From Chara braunii (lineage: Eukaryota; Streptophyta; Charophyceae; Charales; Characeae), in assembly GCA_003427395.1 (NCBI GenBank), contig BFEA01000040.1, positions 4,594,415 to 4,616,961 of the forward strand: 22,547 bases of DNA, read 5' to 3'. Numbering within the stretch: position 1 is the first letter of the stretch; the number at the start of each line of letters is the position of its first letter. The notes beneath the pieces were generated by a model. That model did not search any database. It saw only the letters and a list, made by a program, of their open reading frames with translations, and was not told where the DNA came from. Made by a program: the position numbers and the translations under genes. Below, in pieces: positions 1 through 10,019 of this stretch.

Positions 1-17
1 CATTCCCGTTTCTTTTC

Positions 18-21
<4 letters not shown>

Positions 22-97
<76 letters not shown>
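22..97. repeat. (GA)n microsatellite
   Basis: An uninterrupted AG/GA dinucleotide run of about 76 bp near the left edge of the window. The bases just before it are pyrimidine-rich. It codes for nothing. Confidence 0.97.
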
Positions 98-100
<3 letters not shown>

Positions 101-1964
101 TTGGAGATAGAAGAGCATACAAGCTGGCATGAGGCCAAAACACACCACGATCCAATGTCCCGAATCACATTTGATTACACCACCTCAAACCGATCAAAAT
201 ACGCTTACTGCCTCTACGCGTTTTGTTGCCGGCGTATACGGCAAAGTCATCAGGAGGCCAAACCCACAACTCCAAAAACGACTCGAGATACTTAGTAAGT
301 AGCTTCTCCCTAGCTTATATAGTCTCCATGCGCATCCACCCCCGTCTACGTAACACACGTATGTCCTCTTCCTATCCCCCTGTCTCCCCCCTGTTCTAAG
401 TCTTTTACTAAACAGCCAAATTTTTGAATACGCCCCGTACACAACTTCCACAACTTCCCTCGTGTTTGCTCTCTTCCCGCCCATTGTTGCTCCCCGACCC
501 TCTCGATCCCCCATTGCTTTGTTGCCTCTATCAATCTTCGAGACAGCTCTCTGATCGCTGGAACTCTTCTCCTTCCTACTCCGACCTTGACTTTCCCTCG
601 GAGTCACGACGCCGCCCTTCCTGCCATGCCAGTTTACTAAATATTTCCCTCCTCAGGATCACCCCACCGGTCCCGCTGTCGGTGCGAATACCCTTACAAG
701 GGTATCCGCCCTGGTTTTTGCAAATGACAGAAAAAATGAGTTTGGCTTAAACTTAAGTATGTTGCGCGAGGCGCGACTGCGCCTGCGTGGTTGCGATGAC
801 CGGATGGTTGACTAGAACAAAGAGCGTGTGGGCGCGCAGGTTTAAGGCGCGGGTGATTCCGTTCCTATCGTTGATTATAAAACCGACGCGGGCGCCAGTC
901 GGTTCGTTTCTATTTTTATCTTTATTGTTATTTTTATTTATTCTTGATTAGACTAGGATTTGAGGATATTTTCCTTTGGTTGGTACGTTTGATTGAGTTA
1001 CGCGGGCGTACGGAGGACGACTTCGACGGCGGCGACGAAGGCGACAGTGTGACTGCGGTAGGTCTTGGCACGCGGAGTGGCGAGAGTGGCCGTCGTGGTA
1101 CGGCTTGGTAAGTCGGCGCAGACGCTGGGCGGCCGCGCGCGCGGTTGTAGGCTGAGATGAGGCTCAGGCCAATTTCCCTGGCCCTGAGCGTAGCGGCGTA
1201 CCGCCTTATATGGCACTCCGCGGATATTGGTCTTAGGCTTGGGCTTAGCCCTATTGGTTACGGTATCGGGTTTGTGAGATAGAGGTTCAGGGATCGAGAA
1301 CGAGCAACGACAACACGGGAATATCAGAGTGGCACGGAGGGACCGAGGGGTTGAGGGCTTGGCGGGGCTATCCCTCTTGGTTTTGCCGTCGGCGGCGTCA
1401 GGATGGAGCCAACGGTTATTTTTCCGGAGTTTTTTTCATTATTAATTATTTTGACTTTTTGTAAGTAGGGCAGGACGCCGGCCACGGACGGCCGTCATGG
1501 TAGTCGAGGACCTTAAGCGCACACCTCTTTTAATTGACCGGCGGATTCAGGCGTGCTTGAAATACCGGCAAAGTCCCCTCGACCTTGTCCGTCTCGAAAT
1601 ACGGACCGAGGAGCTTAACGTACATGCGAGCCGGCGGGTGGTTAGCCCGCGAGGCGGAGGAAAACTGAGCGGCGTGGGCGTTTCCGCAGCGGCACCACCA
1701 TCCGCGGTTAGCTGTGGGAGGTTTGGGTGTAAGCTTGCCCGTCGAGACCCGCGAGCTGGCGGATTGTGCCCGGGGCACTATGGCAAGGCCGGCGGTGGTA
1801 CCACGGCATGCTGCGGCCCGCGTGGAGTCGCCCCCAATTCGGCCTCTGAAGTCTTCGCCTGGATGCCTGCTACTACTACCAAGATCTGCATCGGGGTCCG
1901 CGTCATCTGGAACCTTGCTGTGGACCTGCAGTGGGCCCGCGCCCTCAACTGTGGGACGACCTAT
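98..1964. other. Non-coding flank, no gene recognised
   Basis: No reading frame here shows a recognisable domain, and no tRNA or rRNA is visible. A pyrimidine-rich stretch lies at about 300-600, and a GC-rich stretch with CpG-rich palindromes at about 980-1960. A short hairpin around 687-705 pairs the arms ATACCCT and AGGGTAT. The only promoter-like element is a TATA box at 876. An open frame at 1497-2054 is Gly/Pro/Arg-rich and runs into the tandem duplication that follows, so I treat it as chance. Confidence 0.6.
876..882 (+). promoter_or_regulatory. Possible TATA box
   Basis: TATAAAA lies in a GC-rich stretch and is followed about 30-70 bp later by a T-rich leader. This resembles a pol II core promoter or the U3/R boundary of a decayed LTR. 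No coding sequence follows that I can recognise, so the assignment rests on the motif and base composition alone. Confidence 0.3.
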
Positions 1965-2158
1965 GTGCGGGTTGCCTGTTGGGGACCCGAGAGGGCGACC
2001 GACTCTGCCTGGGTAGAACCGGGGGAGACTCCCGGTGGAGGCGGGAAACGATAGTGACGTGCAGGTTGCCTGTTGGGGACCCGAGAGGGCGACCGACTCT
2101 GCCTGGGTAGAGCCGGGGGAGACTCCCAGTGGAGGCGGGAAACGATAGTTACGTGCAG
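1965..2158. repeat. 94-bp tandem duplication, two copies
   Basis: Two head-to-tail copies of a unit beginning near GTTGCCTGTTGGGGACCC. The matching starts are 1971 and 2065, a period of 94 bp. The copies differ at only a few positions over more than 80 bp, so the duplication is fairly recent. Outward from the duplication the sequence diverges. No function is evident. Confidence 0.9.
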
Positions 2159-2759
2159 ATCGTTCGTCGGAGTTGGGTATAGGGGCGAAAGACTAATCGG
2201 ACCGTCTAGTAGCTGGCTCCCTCCGATGGTCCCCCCCCAAGACAGACAGTCGGGAGTCGAAATCGAGCTCGGCTGACCGGTGGCTGTTTTAGCGCAGTGG
2301 GCCGCACATCATCGGGGTGCGCTAACGGGGCGGGGGGCCGTGGTGCAGAGGAGAGGGTGAGGCCAGCGGGGAAGACAGACGAACCTGTCGGGGTTTCCGC
2401 GGCAGGTACGTGCGGAGCGGATTGGCAGAGTTCGGCGGCACCAGGCAGCAGCGGGTGAGTAGCGCGCCGGGCAGCGCTGGGTGGTAAGGACAAAACGATG
2501 GCCCGGTGGGAAAACAGGGGATGAACCCGGACCTGAAAGCGGGTCAGGTGCATACAAGGGAGGCAGCGGGAGAGCGCAGCGACCGAGAAGGGCCAGGGAG
2601 TTGAGTGCGGCTGACTGCGCTGTATGGGGGAGCCGGGCGTACCAACGAGAGCTAGAGGAAGCAAGGACGGAGGTGAACGAATCTAGACCGGGGGGGGGCG
2701 TGAGGTGCATTCGGAGACAGCCGGAGATGGCGATGGTAGGTAGGAGCGAAAACGTGTGC
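2159..2759. other. Non-coding flank, no gene recognised
   Basis: Purine-rich, GC-rich sequence with short open frames on both strands and no conserved motif. I see nothing in it that supports a gene. Confidence 0.55.
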
Positions 2760-2789
2760 CCCGCTCGATTCTTAGTAGAATCGAGCGGG
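2760..2789. repeat. Perfect 13-bp-stem hairpin
   Basis: The left arm CCCGCTCGATTCT (2760-2772) is the exact reverse complement of the right arm at 2777-2789, with loop TAGT. No T-run follows, so it does not look like a terminator. A related hairpin with a core of the same kind (TCGATTC/GAATCGA) lies at 2941-2964. Confidence 0.9.
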
Positions 2790-2940
2790 AAAAAGGTCTA
2801 GACATAGGTTATTTGGTCCGGCGACCACGATGATGAACTCGGAAAGACGAGTAAGAGAGTGTGGGAGAAGATAGTGCAGAAATGTGCCGCGCGGAGCTAT
2901 GGCGGAGAAGGGAGATGATGGAAGCGAAAACGGTGAAATT

Positions 2941-2964
2941 TCTCGATTCCGCACGGAATCGAGA
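2941..2964. repeat. Perfect 11-bp-stem hairpin, related to that at 2760
   Basis: TCTCGATTCCG (2941-2951) pairs with its exact reverse complement at 2954-2964 across a 2-base loop. Both this hairpin and the one at 2760 are preceded by the string GCGAAAACG, so the two form a diverged direct repeat with a spacing of about 180 bp. Confidence 0.88.
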
Positions 2965-3112
2965 GAACTGAAGTGGTAGATAGGGGTTTTGGGGCGTTGC
3001 GAGTATGATGGCGGAGTTAGATTTCGCGATGGGTTAGTAGACTAGAAGTTAGTAGGGAGTGGGGCTACGGGGGAGTAGTTAGCTTCCTGTCAGGTCTGAA
3101 AAGGGAGGGAAT

Positions 3113-3140
3113 GAATCTAACCGTTTTTACGGACAGATTC
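3113..3140. repeat. Imperfect 12-bp-stem hairpin
   Basis: GAATCTAACCGT (3113-3124) pairs with 3129-3140 at 10 of 12 positions around a TTTT loop. It again carries a GAATC/GATTC core, making it a third, weaker member of the hairpin series that begins at 2760. Confidence 0.75.
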
Positions 3141-5074
3141 TTTCAACTTCGTATGTCCTGTAGGAACAAGTAGCGGGAGCACAGTCGCGCAGTCGCGCGG
3201 ATAGAGACTTACCTGTTGTCTGGCACGTCGCTCGCCGTGTCGATGGGAGTAGCCCCCGCCAGCGCTCACATGCACAACCGAGGCAGCGACGTGGTACGAG
3301 CCGACGTGGTAGCTGTGTCATGCCATCCCAGCCGCAGGCGTCGGAGGGGGCTGAACGTACCCGAGTTCTAGCGAGAGGTTCATACGATTTCGATCGTCGT
3401 CCCCGCGGGGACTTGCGGCAGGGGGCAATGGGGTCGGAGACTTACCTGTTGGTTGGCTCGTCGTGAGTCTCGTCAGGGGAATACGGCAGCAGTAGCCATG
3501 CAAGCTCGAGTTGGGGGTTATCTGCAGGATAGCTGGCCGTGGCTGCAGGTCTCTGCTGCCTGCCTCGGCATCGGCATGCCATGTGCCCTGCCCGGTTGTT
3601 GGCTACAACCTTTTTCCTCGGGGAACTGAAGGAGGCGAGAAGGGAGTAGAGGGTCGATCGACTCGAGGTGTTACGTATGAGCGCTGACGGAAGCTTGTCG
3701 GGATGACTCCCTGGCTCAGAAGGTGATAGGAACCAACGGCTTGCAGGGTTCAACCGGGACGCCGGTAAGGCGCGTATTGTCTTGTTGCGTGTCGGATATC
3801 TGAGCGTCCTCGCCCGTGTCCCACCGCTGCCCTGCTGCCCGCTTCCTGTTTGCTGTGTATATGGTGTTTGCGGGTTGCTGATGGCGCTGTGCGGTGTGAA
3901 CGGACTGTTGGTATTGCTTCGCGCTCCACTCCACGGCTATCGGCCCACTGATCCGCCGGTCCTTAGTTCCCTACAGTGCAGTGGCTTTGTTTGGGTTATA
4001 TTGTACTTTACTTTGGAGGTTTTTGCGCTGCACCTCGCCGACGTGACAGGCAGGATCAAAAAGGTGAGAGAGGCGTATGATCAACCACGGATCGCAGGCT
4101 TACCAGTCTGACTTAAGTACTGCCCTCCGTACCGATTGGAGCGGCAAGAGATAAGCTGCAAAGTCGGAGGACTACCTGTTGTCCGATTTGCCGCCCAGTC
4201 GAGCCATTGAAGTTACAGCAGGCCGGTCGGAGGGGCTGCGGACGGGTTGGTTAGCCATTGTGCCACTCACCTCACCAAGCCTGCACACGCGAGGTGGCCA
4301 GCTGCAAGTGTGTGGACCGAGTATTTAGCTGGTGTGTTGTTCATCCCGCCGTACTGAGCGGTTGGAGGCAACCCGCTGGGCTTTACGTCACCCCTAGTCA
4401 ATGCCTTCCGAGCTGCAGCATTGAGAAGGGTGGCGGGACCCTATACATGGGCCTTTGCTGCGGGTGGGTGGATCAATAGGGAGTCAACGATTAGAAGTTG
4501 GAGGTTAGTCTGATCGAGCTGCTGCTGTTTTGGACGCCATTACGGGGCCCTCAGGCGCTGAAGGTATCAAGGCCCTCTCACGCGAGTCTGAGAGCACCCT
4601 TCCTGTATCTGAGAGACTGAACCATTCTCCTTCTTCCCTTCTTCCTCTAAGTCTAGTCTGTTGGTTCTGAGAGAGAGGCGGCAGGCGGGATTGCAACCCG
4701 TAATCCACGCCAAGGCCTCTGTGGGAGGTTCGCCCTACCGATTGCAGGAGCTCTGCCGGAACTCAGGAGGAGTTCTGGAGGCAGGGAACTGAGAGGTAAC
4801 CATTGCTTCCCCTTTATATACCCTGTTATAACCCTTACCTGTACTTCTCTCTATGCGTTGACTGAGCATATTGCGTACACCCCTACGTTGACTTTCAGTT
4901 TGACTTTCATGACATAAACCAGACCAAGTAAAGGAACGTTTGTGCAGACAGGTAGTTGCTTTAGAGGCTCGCCACGTGCTAAAGCGATAGGAGTTAGCTT
5001 CAATTCCTGCATTTTCTAAGCTAAGTTTTTTTACTTAGATCAATTTTCGCATTTTTTGGGATCTTTTGTTATAC
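3141..5074. other. Non-coding flank with repeated splice-donor-like motif
   Basis: No confident gene. The string GAGACTTACCTGTTG occurs at 3204-3218 and 3437-3451, and a variant at 4166-4182. On the minus strand this reads CAACAGGTAAGTCTC, a near-consensus 5' splice site. A perfect 14-bp palindrome GTCCCCGCGGGGAC lies near 3398. Open frames on the minus strand at 3318-3753 are low-complexity, and none shows a known domain. The stretch 4790-5070 turns AT-richer. Confidence 0.5.
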
Positions 5075-5420
5075 TCGGCTTTGTATAAATTTTGGTAAGC
5101 CACTTTCTCTACGGGAAGCGCTGCCGAAATTTCTACAAATCCAGGGAGTTAGTCAATTTTGGGCTTATCAAAGTTCAACTTGTCTAAAGTTTATATATGA
5201 CTTAGTAAAAATCTGGAAAGTCTCATTTTCTAAGGGGAGTGCTGCCCAAATTTTTGCTAATTCAGGGAGTTATACAAAATTGGACTTTGGAAAGTCAATT
5301 ATTATTTTTGGCTTCATATTTAGGCTGATATAAATTCTGAAAAGACACTTTTCCTACGGAAAGCGCTGCCCAAATTTTCTTAGTTTAAAGGAGATAGATC
5401 ATATTTTGACAGGTGACGAT
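5075..5420. repeat. Three-copy tandem repeat, period about 122 bp
   Basis: The motif ACGGGAAGCGCTGCC and variants recurs with CTGCC at 5121, 5242 and 5366, periods of 121 and 124 bp. Each copy continues with an AAATTT segment and, in two copies, a CAGGGAGTTA segment. On the minus strand the core reads AAATTTCGGCAGC followed by CTTCC. From memory, this resembles short repeats in the transcribed leader of plant Ty3/gypsy LTRs. It may be the remains of such an LTR on the minus strand. Confidence 0.75.
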
Positions 5421-7114
5421 TCTGGCGATCCACCCTGAATAAGGGAGATCCTGTCGTTAGTCTACCTTTGCTTGGGCACTGGCTTAGGGGTAGACTTTGA
5501 TTTAGTTAGCAGGTAACTTGGGTGAGAATGTGCTATGGAGGATTATCTCCCATATGCTGATGATTTAGCTTGGACATTGACTTGTCTTATGGTACAGGGC
5601 TTTCTTGGACATTCGATTCAGGACTTTGACTAGTTTCAGCTGGTCCTACGAGGATCATCTTTTGTTATCACTGATAACAGGTCGGTTTACGATTCAACTC
5701 CAATTCACTCATGCCGCTCAACCTAAAGGCTTTAGCCTTGAAATTTGAATTGTTTTGTTGTGTTTTTACCCGGACTTTATTGAATGGTCATCCAACAAAA
5801 GTACTGAGTATTTATTTAAGAGTTGCACGAGTGAGGCTTGTATGGCTAAAGCGAGGGGTATGAGTGCGAGGGATGGTTGAAGTTGACCCCGTGTAGTGCG
5901 TGGACTTCTGGTTGAATCTTTGATGTGATTGCAGGTATGGTTGTGGTTCGGACTCTGGATGTGATTGCTTGCGATTTTATACATATATGGATGAGAGGAG
6001 CCTTACTGTGATTGTGAGAAGTGATCGTCCTATATAATCAACCCTTACGTATTATAAGTGCCCTGAGTATTTGAGAGGCCTACTGTGAGTGTGAATAAGG
6101 GTGAACTGGATTATGTCTCGAGAGGGAAGGGAGGTTCCCTTTTTACCCTTGCTTTTTAGAGTATGTATGGTTGGACGTTGTAGTCTGTGGCAGCCGTTAA
6201 AGTCAAGCCCCTTGATGTTCGACCGCCACGACAACTTAAAGTTGTCTACTCAACCCCTTTGCACAGGATGCAGAAGAGGGTGTGGTCTTCAACCGCGCAT
6301 GACGGTTGTCCAGCGTCGAGAGATTAACCCTCAAGGCGCGTGTCAGCCGACACTTGAGTGTCGAATGCGACCCTCGAGATTAACGAGGACCGCATGAGTA
6401 TGGGTACTACATAGTGCGCCATCACTGCGACTGCTTGCGTACGCTTGCATTGCGAGTCGATATGAGTTAGCCCTGCGTCGCCACGGTTTTATACCAAGTC
6501 TCGCGCGCGACGTCTATCCGATTTCCGCATCAGAAAGTTATGGGTTGACTACCGAGGGACTAGGAGCGTTGTCACGTTGTTTGTGTTGTGTCGTGTTGTG
6601 TGTGCGTGTGTGTGTGTGTTTTATTTTTGTGTTCGTAAAGTGGTGTGCGCGTGGTGTATGGGATGCGTCCTAGTCGACCGACGACGAGTCACGCTGGGGA
6701 CCTCGACCCCCCAATATGTCGGTTTGCATGCGGGTCTGATAGGCGTATTACCGCGCATACCCCCTATGCTACAGCGAACGAGAAATGCCCTCGGCTGGTC
6801 CACCTCTGCGATTGCAACCGAGTAACTTTTGTACTGTGGACTGGTAGCTCGGCGGGGATATGCCCACCGAAGGGAGGTGACAACTCCCGTAAGGTGGAGG
6901 TAAGTTGTGCCTCGCGTAGGCTCTATCCTGTTGTAGGGGCTCGTGAGAGGTATGGCTGGCGCACTCAACCGGAGCGGCCTGAGGAAGCTCCATTTGCGCG
7001 TTCGTGACGAGGTTGGTCCAACTCCTGCACGACGCGACCGACAGGGTCCCGCGCTGCCGCGTGTGGTGCCGGACTGATGCGCCCGACACCGCTTCTTTCA
7101 CCAAGTGCACGGAC
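5421..7114. other. Non-coding flank, no gene recognised
   Basis: Mixed-composition DNA. A palindrome GACAACTTAAAGTTGTC lies near 6229-6245 and a GT-rich stretch at about 6590-6625. GAGGTAAGT near 6896-6904 matches a plus-strand 5' splice site, but no exon with a recognisable domain precedes it. The open frames around 6577-7149 overlap one another on both strands and look like chance. Confidence 0.5.
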
Positions 7115-7170
7115 AGTTTCGAACCGGCAACGTCGGCCTCATGAGGCAAGTCTCTTAACCACTACAGCCA
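7115..7170 (-). repeat. tRNA-like A/B-box pair (possible SINE head or tRNA relic)
   Basis: On the minus strand an A-box-like TGGCTGTAGTGG (7159-7170) is followed by TTAAGAG, a short palindrome GCCTCATGAGGC, and a B-box-like GGTTCGAAACT (7115-7125). The boxes are about 45 bp apart, which fits a pol III internal promoter. The acceptor and T stems do not pair, so this is not an intact tRNA gene. A tRNA-derived SINE head or a tRNA pseudogene fits best. I could not define the 3' end of any SINE body. Confidence 0.4.
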
Positions 7171-7408
7171 GGACATGGTGTTCGCAAGTGTAACCATACC
7201 AGACGCCATATCCCTCCCACCTATGCAAGGGGTTGTGGTGTCCAAAGGCTTGGACCCCACTAGCCGGCGCCTGGAAAAGGTACTTGGCCGCCTATTTGTG
7301 TTTTCAATACAGACAAACCCAATACGCGGAGAAGTCAACACGCAAACAAGGACACGTCAACACCATACATGTATCCTGTAGAGCTGCAGACACGCACTGA
7401 CATCACTT

Positions 7409-7467
<59 letters not shown>

Positions 7468-7470
7468 GAG
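7409..7470. repeat. (GA)n microsatellite with purine tail
   Basis: GA dinucleotides with occasional AA interruptions, grading into a purine-only stretch to about 7500. The Ser/Leu- or Arg/Glu-repeat frames across it are artefacts of the repeat. Confidence 0.95.
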
Positions 7471-7647
7471 CGAGAAGAGAGGAGAAGGAAAGAGAAGGAA
7501 GTCCAAGTACGAAAACCCGAACGCGACGTAAAAGTTAACGCGAAGTACAATGTACGGACACAAGGTCCGGTTGGCGCACGACCTGACCGGTTTCGGCTGG
7601 TCGCTAAGCCCAGCCTCATCAGGGGTCTGTCATTGAAAAGGCCAAGC

Positions 7648-7800
7648 TTGCCACGTTTCGACGCGACCCCACCGCCTGTTTGTGGCCAACATTGGTGGAA
7701 AGGAATTGCCACGTCTCGACACGACCCCAGCGCCGATTTCTGGCGGGGCTTTGGAAACGGCCAGGCTTGCCGCATTAGGAAACCGGAGCGGGGCCCCGTC
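7648..7800. repeat. Diverged tandem repeat, period about 58 bp
   Basis: TTGCCACGTTTCGACGCGACCCC at 7648 recurs as a near match at 7706, and a weaker third copy starts at 7767 (TTGCCGCATT). Each copy ends in a GGAAA-type segment. The array ends about 160 bp before the 5' LTR of the retrotransposon. Confidence 0.65.
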
Positions 7801-8554
7801 GGAAAGGAAAGTTCGGAGGGCCTGCATGGCCAGCGGACATGCAAACCACCAACGGCCCGTTTGGACGATTCGTGCGATACACACTTCAAGCGCTGTGTTT
7901 CGCCTCAAGTCCAAAGCCATTCGAACATTCAAGTAAGGTGTGGTCCAGCCTCAAGTCCGGGTTGTGATAAGCCCAGATCTGTACCGCGCGGCTTGCCGTA
8001 TCCCTGGGGAAAAATCCCGCGGAAGCCCCGAAGTACGGGTGCGGATAGGAAGGGGTTTTCTTTCTTTTTGCTTATGTTTTCTTTTTGAAACGGCTTTTTC
8101 ATTTTGTTTGGTTAATAACTCCCGCGGGCGAATAGCGGCCACGGTATGAAAACCAAGAAACGGGTGCGGTTGGGACTTTTTGAATTTTTGCGCGCGCGCG
8201 TCCAAGCTCCGATTTCTTCGCGCGTCTCGCATCCCCGTTTCTTGCTTTGCATCCTCGCGCTATCTTCCCTTCTTGCTGCGCGCGTTTTCCGCATGCAGGA
8301 CTCTTCGTCTTCCCCTACGCCCAGCTTGATCCTTACCCGGTCTTCCTCCGCGAAGTGATTGGTTGCGTAGTTGGGATGCTCGAAATAATGTGGAAAGCGG
8401 GAAACCGCGCACCACTTGGACGAACACCCCAATCATGTAGCCATGCAATCCCGCGGATTGAACCCTCTAACTCCCCACCTCTGTCTCTCCTGTCTTGCTC
8501 ATCTACACCCTGTGCTGCCCGCACCTCGCGCTGTTAACCCGCCGCCTCCCGCGC

Positions 8555-8561
8555 TATAAAT
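8555..8561 (+). promoter_or_regulatory. LTR TATA box (5' copy)
   Basis: TATAAAT sits in GC-rich DNA about 590 bp into the LTR and is followed by a CT-rich initiator-like stretch, CCTCTCCTCTCCTCC. The same box is conserved in the 3' LTR. The transcript would be expected to start about 25-35 bp downstream and to define the start of R. Confidence 0.65.
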
Positions 8562-9135
8562 TTGCGCAACCCTCTCCTCTCCTCCTCTTTGATCTCAGTT
8601 GCAATGCTGAGTGAGCTATGCGCGAGAGTCCGCGGCGCCGAACAGGCTCAACGAGCCCAAGGACGGGCGGAGTGACGACGTGGGGTGGACCCCGCGGTAG
8701 TCTCGGGGCGAACAAGTCGCAGGGACTGAGCAATGGTGGGGATTGGATGCCGACCGCGGTAGGGCCTTGTGGCTATGGTGGTCGGTGGTCTTGGGAAGTT
8801 TTGAAGGCTGCGCTTGGGGGCAGCAGTTAATTGAAATTTTTGTGTACAAGAAGGACTCGCTTTTATCTCCATTGCTGCTTTGTCTATGCATGTCGTGTGT
8901 GTGAAGCCCCGAGTGATGGGAGCTGGTTATGCGCATGAGTGACGTCGAAGGTCCATGGATGATTAGATGTCCTATCAAGGGTTGTTGATTGCATCCATGT
9001 ATGTGTGTATGTACTCGTCCGGGCGGGGATGGGGAAACTGAACTGGGGGACTGTCTGCTTAAGAGTATGAGTGTGTTGATCCGATTGTTCCCCTCCCCTC
9101 CGCGGCCTTTCCTGCGCTCTCGCGCGGTCGTGGCA

Positions 9136-9139
<4 letters not shown>

Positions 9140-9208
<69 letters not shown>
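9140..9208. repeat. (CT)n microsatellite in the 5' LTR
   Basis: A pure CT run of about 69 bp within R-U5. It has exactly the same length as the run in the 3' LTR, which is unusual for a mutable microsatellite in otherwise diverged LTRs and hints at gene conversion or assembly merging. Confidence 0.97.
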
Positions 9209-9211
<3 letters not shown>

Positions 9212-9909
9212 TTTCGATCGCCTTCCTTTTGAACTAACAGTCATCGCCTTTAGAGCCTCTCGTCCCCGTACCGGTGACGTCAACCGCCTGCGTCCGCGCG
9301 GACGGTCGANGCCCCCGCCAAGGGGAGAAAGCTTAGATTTCGTCATCCTCCCCCTACGCACCCACTTTTGAGAGAGAAGCGTTGCGACGATTGTTGTATG
9401 GATTCGGTGTTGGTTCGGATGACCGGGAACGCGCGATCTTGCCCGTGTTCATCACGTACCTCCAATCGTCTTATTTCGCTACCGACCTTCCCCATCACAG
9501 ATGACGACAGCGTCTACTGCGATGCGGACGTACGGCGCGCGNTGAGGCGGACGGAGCAAGTGTGTTGGCAAGACCCGCCTCGGGCTTGTGAGATAAGGGG
9601 GAACGGGTTTGTGTTGATTGATCGATTTGATTCCCCGACTCTAATATTGCCTTATACGGGTTTAACGGTGTTGCCCTGGTTGGCCGCTCACGCCGCGTGG
9701 CGACCGCAGTTTGATTGTCGCTGGTGTCGCCAGGGGGACTCGTGTTCGTGGCGACGGCTGGTCCTGGGTTACGAGGGAGCGACACNTTTCCCCGAGCTTT
9801 CCCGTAGTGNGGGGGCGCTGCCCNCGCAATTTCGAATTCAGATGCCGGCGAGTCCTCCCGCNGCTTTACCCTCCCGTAAACTTTCGCGCGGGCTCTATGA
9901 GTNNGACNC

Positions 9910-10019
9910 CGAGGCTTNAAGGCCTCGAACCAACCACCTCTACAGCNAAAGACNCGAGGGTTCGGCCACTTCGTGAGGCCGATGACGAGGCCTGAAGGCT
10001 TCGAACCCACCACCTATCC
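9910..10019. repeat. Paired 34-bp repeats in U5 (5' LTR)
   Basis: Two copies of a CGAGGCYTGAAGGCYTCGAACC-type motif 76 bp apart, at 9910-9943 and 9986-10019, each followed by an ACCACCT string. On the minus strand each contains GGTTCGA, like a tRNA B box, but no A box or tRNA fold accompanies them. The same pair is at 20571-20680 in the 3' LTR, where the sequence is free of N. Confidence 0.7.

Noticed and set aside
1497-2054. 185-codon open frame on the plus strand
   Set aside because: It is Gly/Pro/Arg-rich and biased by GC content, has no domain, runs into the 94-bp tandem duplication and is overlapped by frames of similar quality on both strands.
3318-3934. Several minus-strand open frames of 60-100 codons
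   Set aside because: They show no conserved domain and their composition matches the surrounding DNA. Only the splice-donor-like repeat is worth following.
7335-7563. Ser/Leu- and Arg/Glu-repeat frames over dinucleotide tracts (also near 9059, 19720 and 21510)
   Set aside because: These are translations of GA/CT/CA microsatellites, not proteins.
7959-7962. 4-bp target site duplication GGGT (with 21003-21006) as firm proof of the element ends
   Set aside because: Four bases match by chance too easily, and the 12-bp repeat at the 3' LTR offers a competing boundary. I keep it only as a possibility.
9368-9976. Open frame of about 200 codons inside the LTR (also at 20029-20580)
   Set aside because: It has no recognised motif, contains N bases in one copy, and its 3' ends differ between the LTRs because of those bases. 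Long R-U5 leaders often hold chance frames. Conservation in other copies would be needed to accept it.
9997-10007. tRNA gene in U5 on the minus strand (GGTTCGAAGCC)
   Set aside because: Only the B-box-like string is present; no A box, anticodon arm or acceptor stem can be formed around it.
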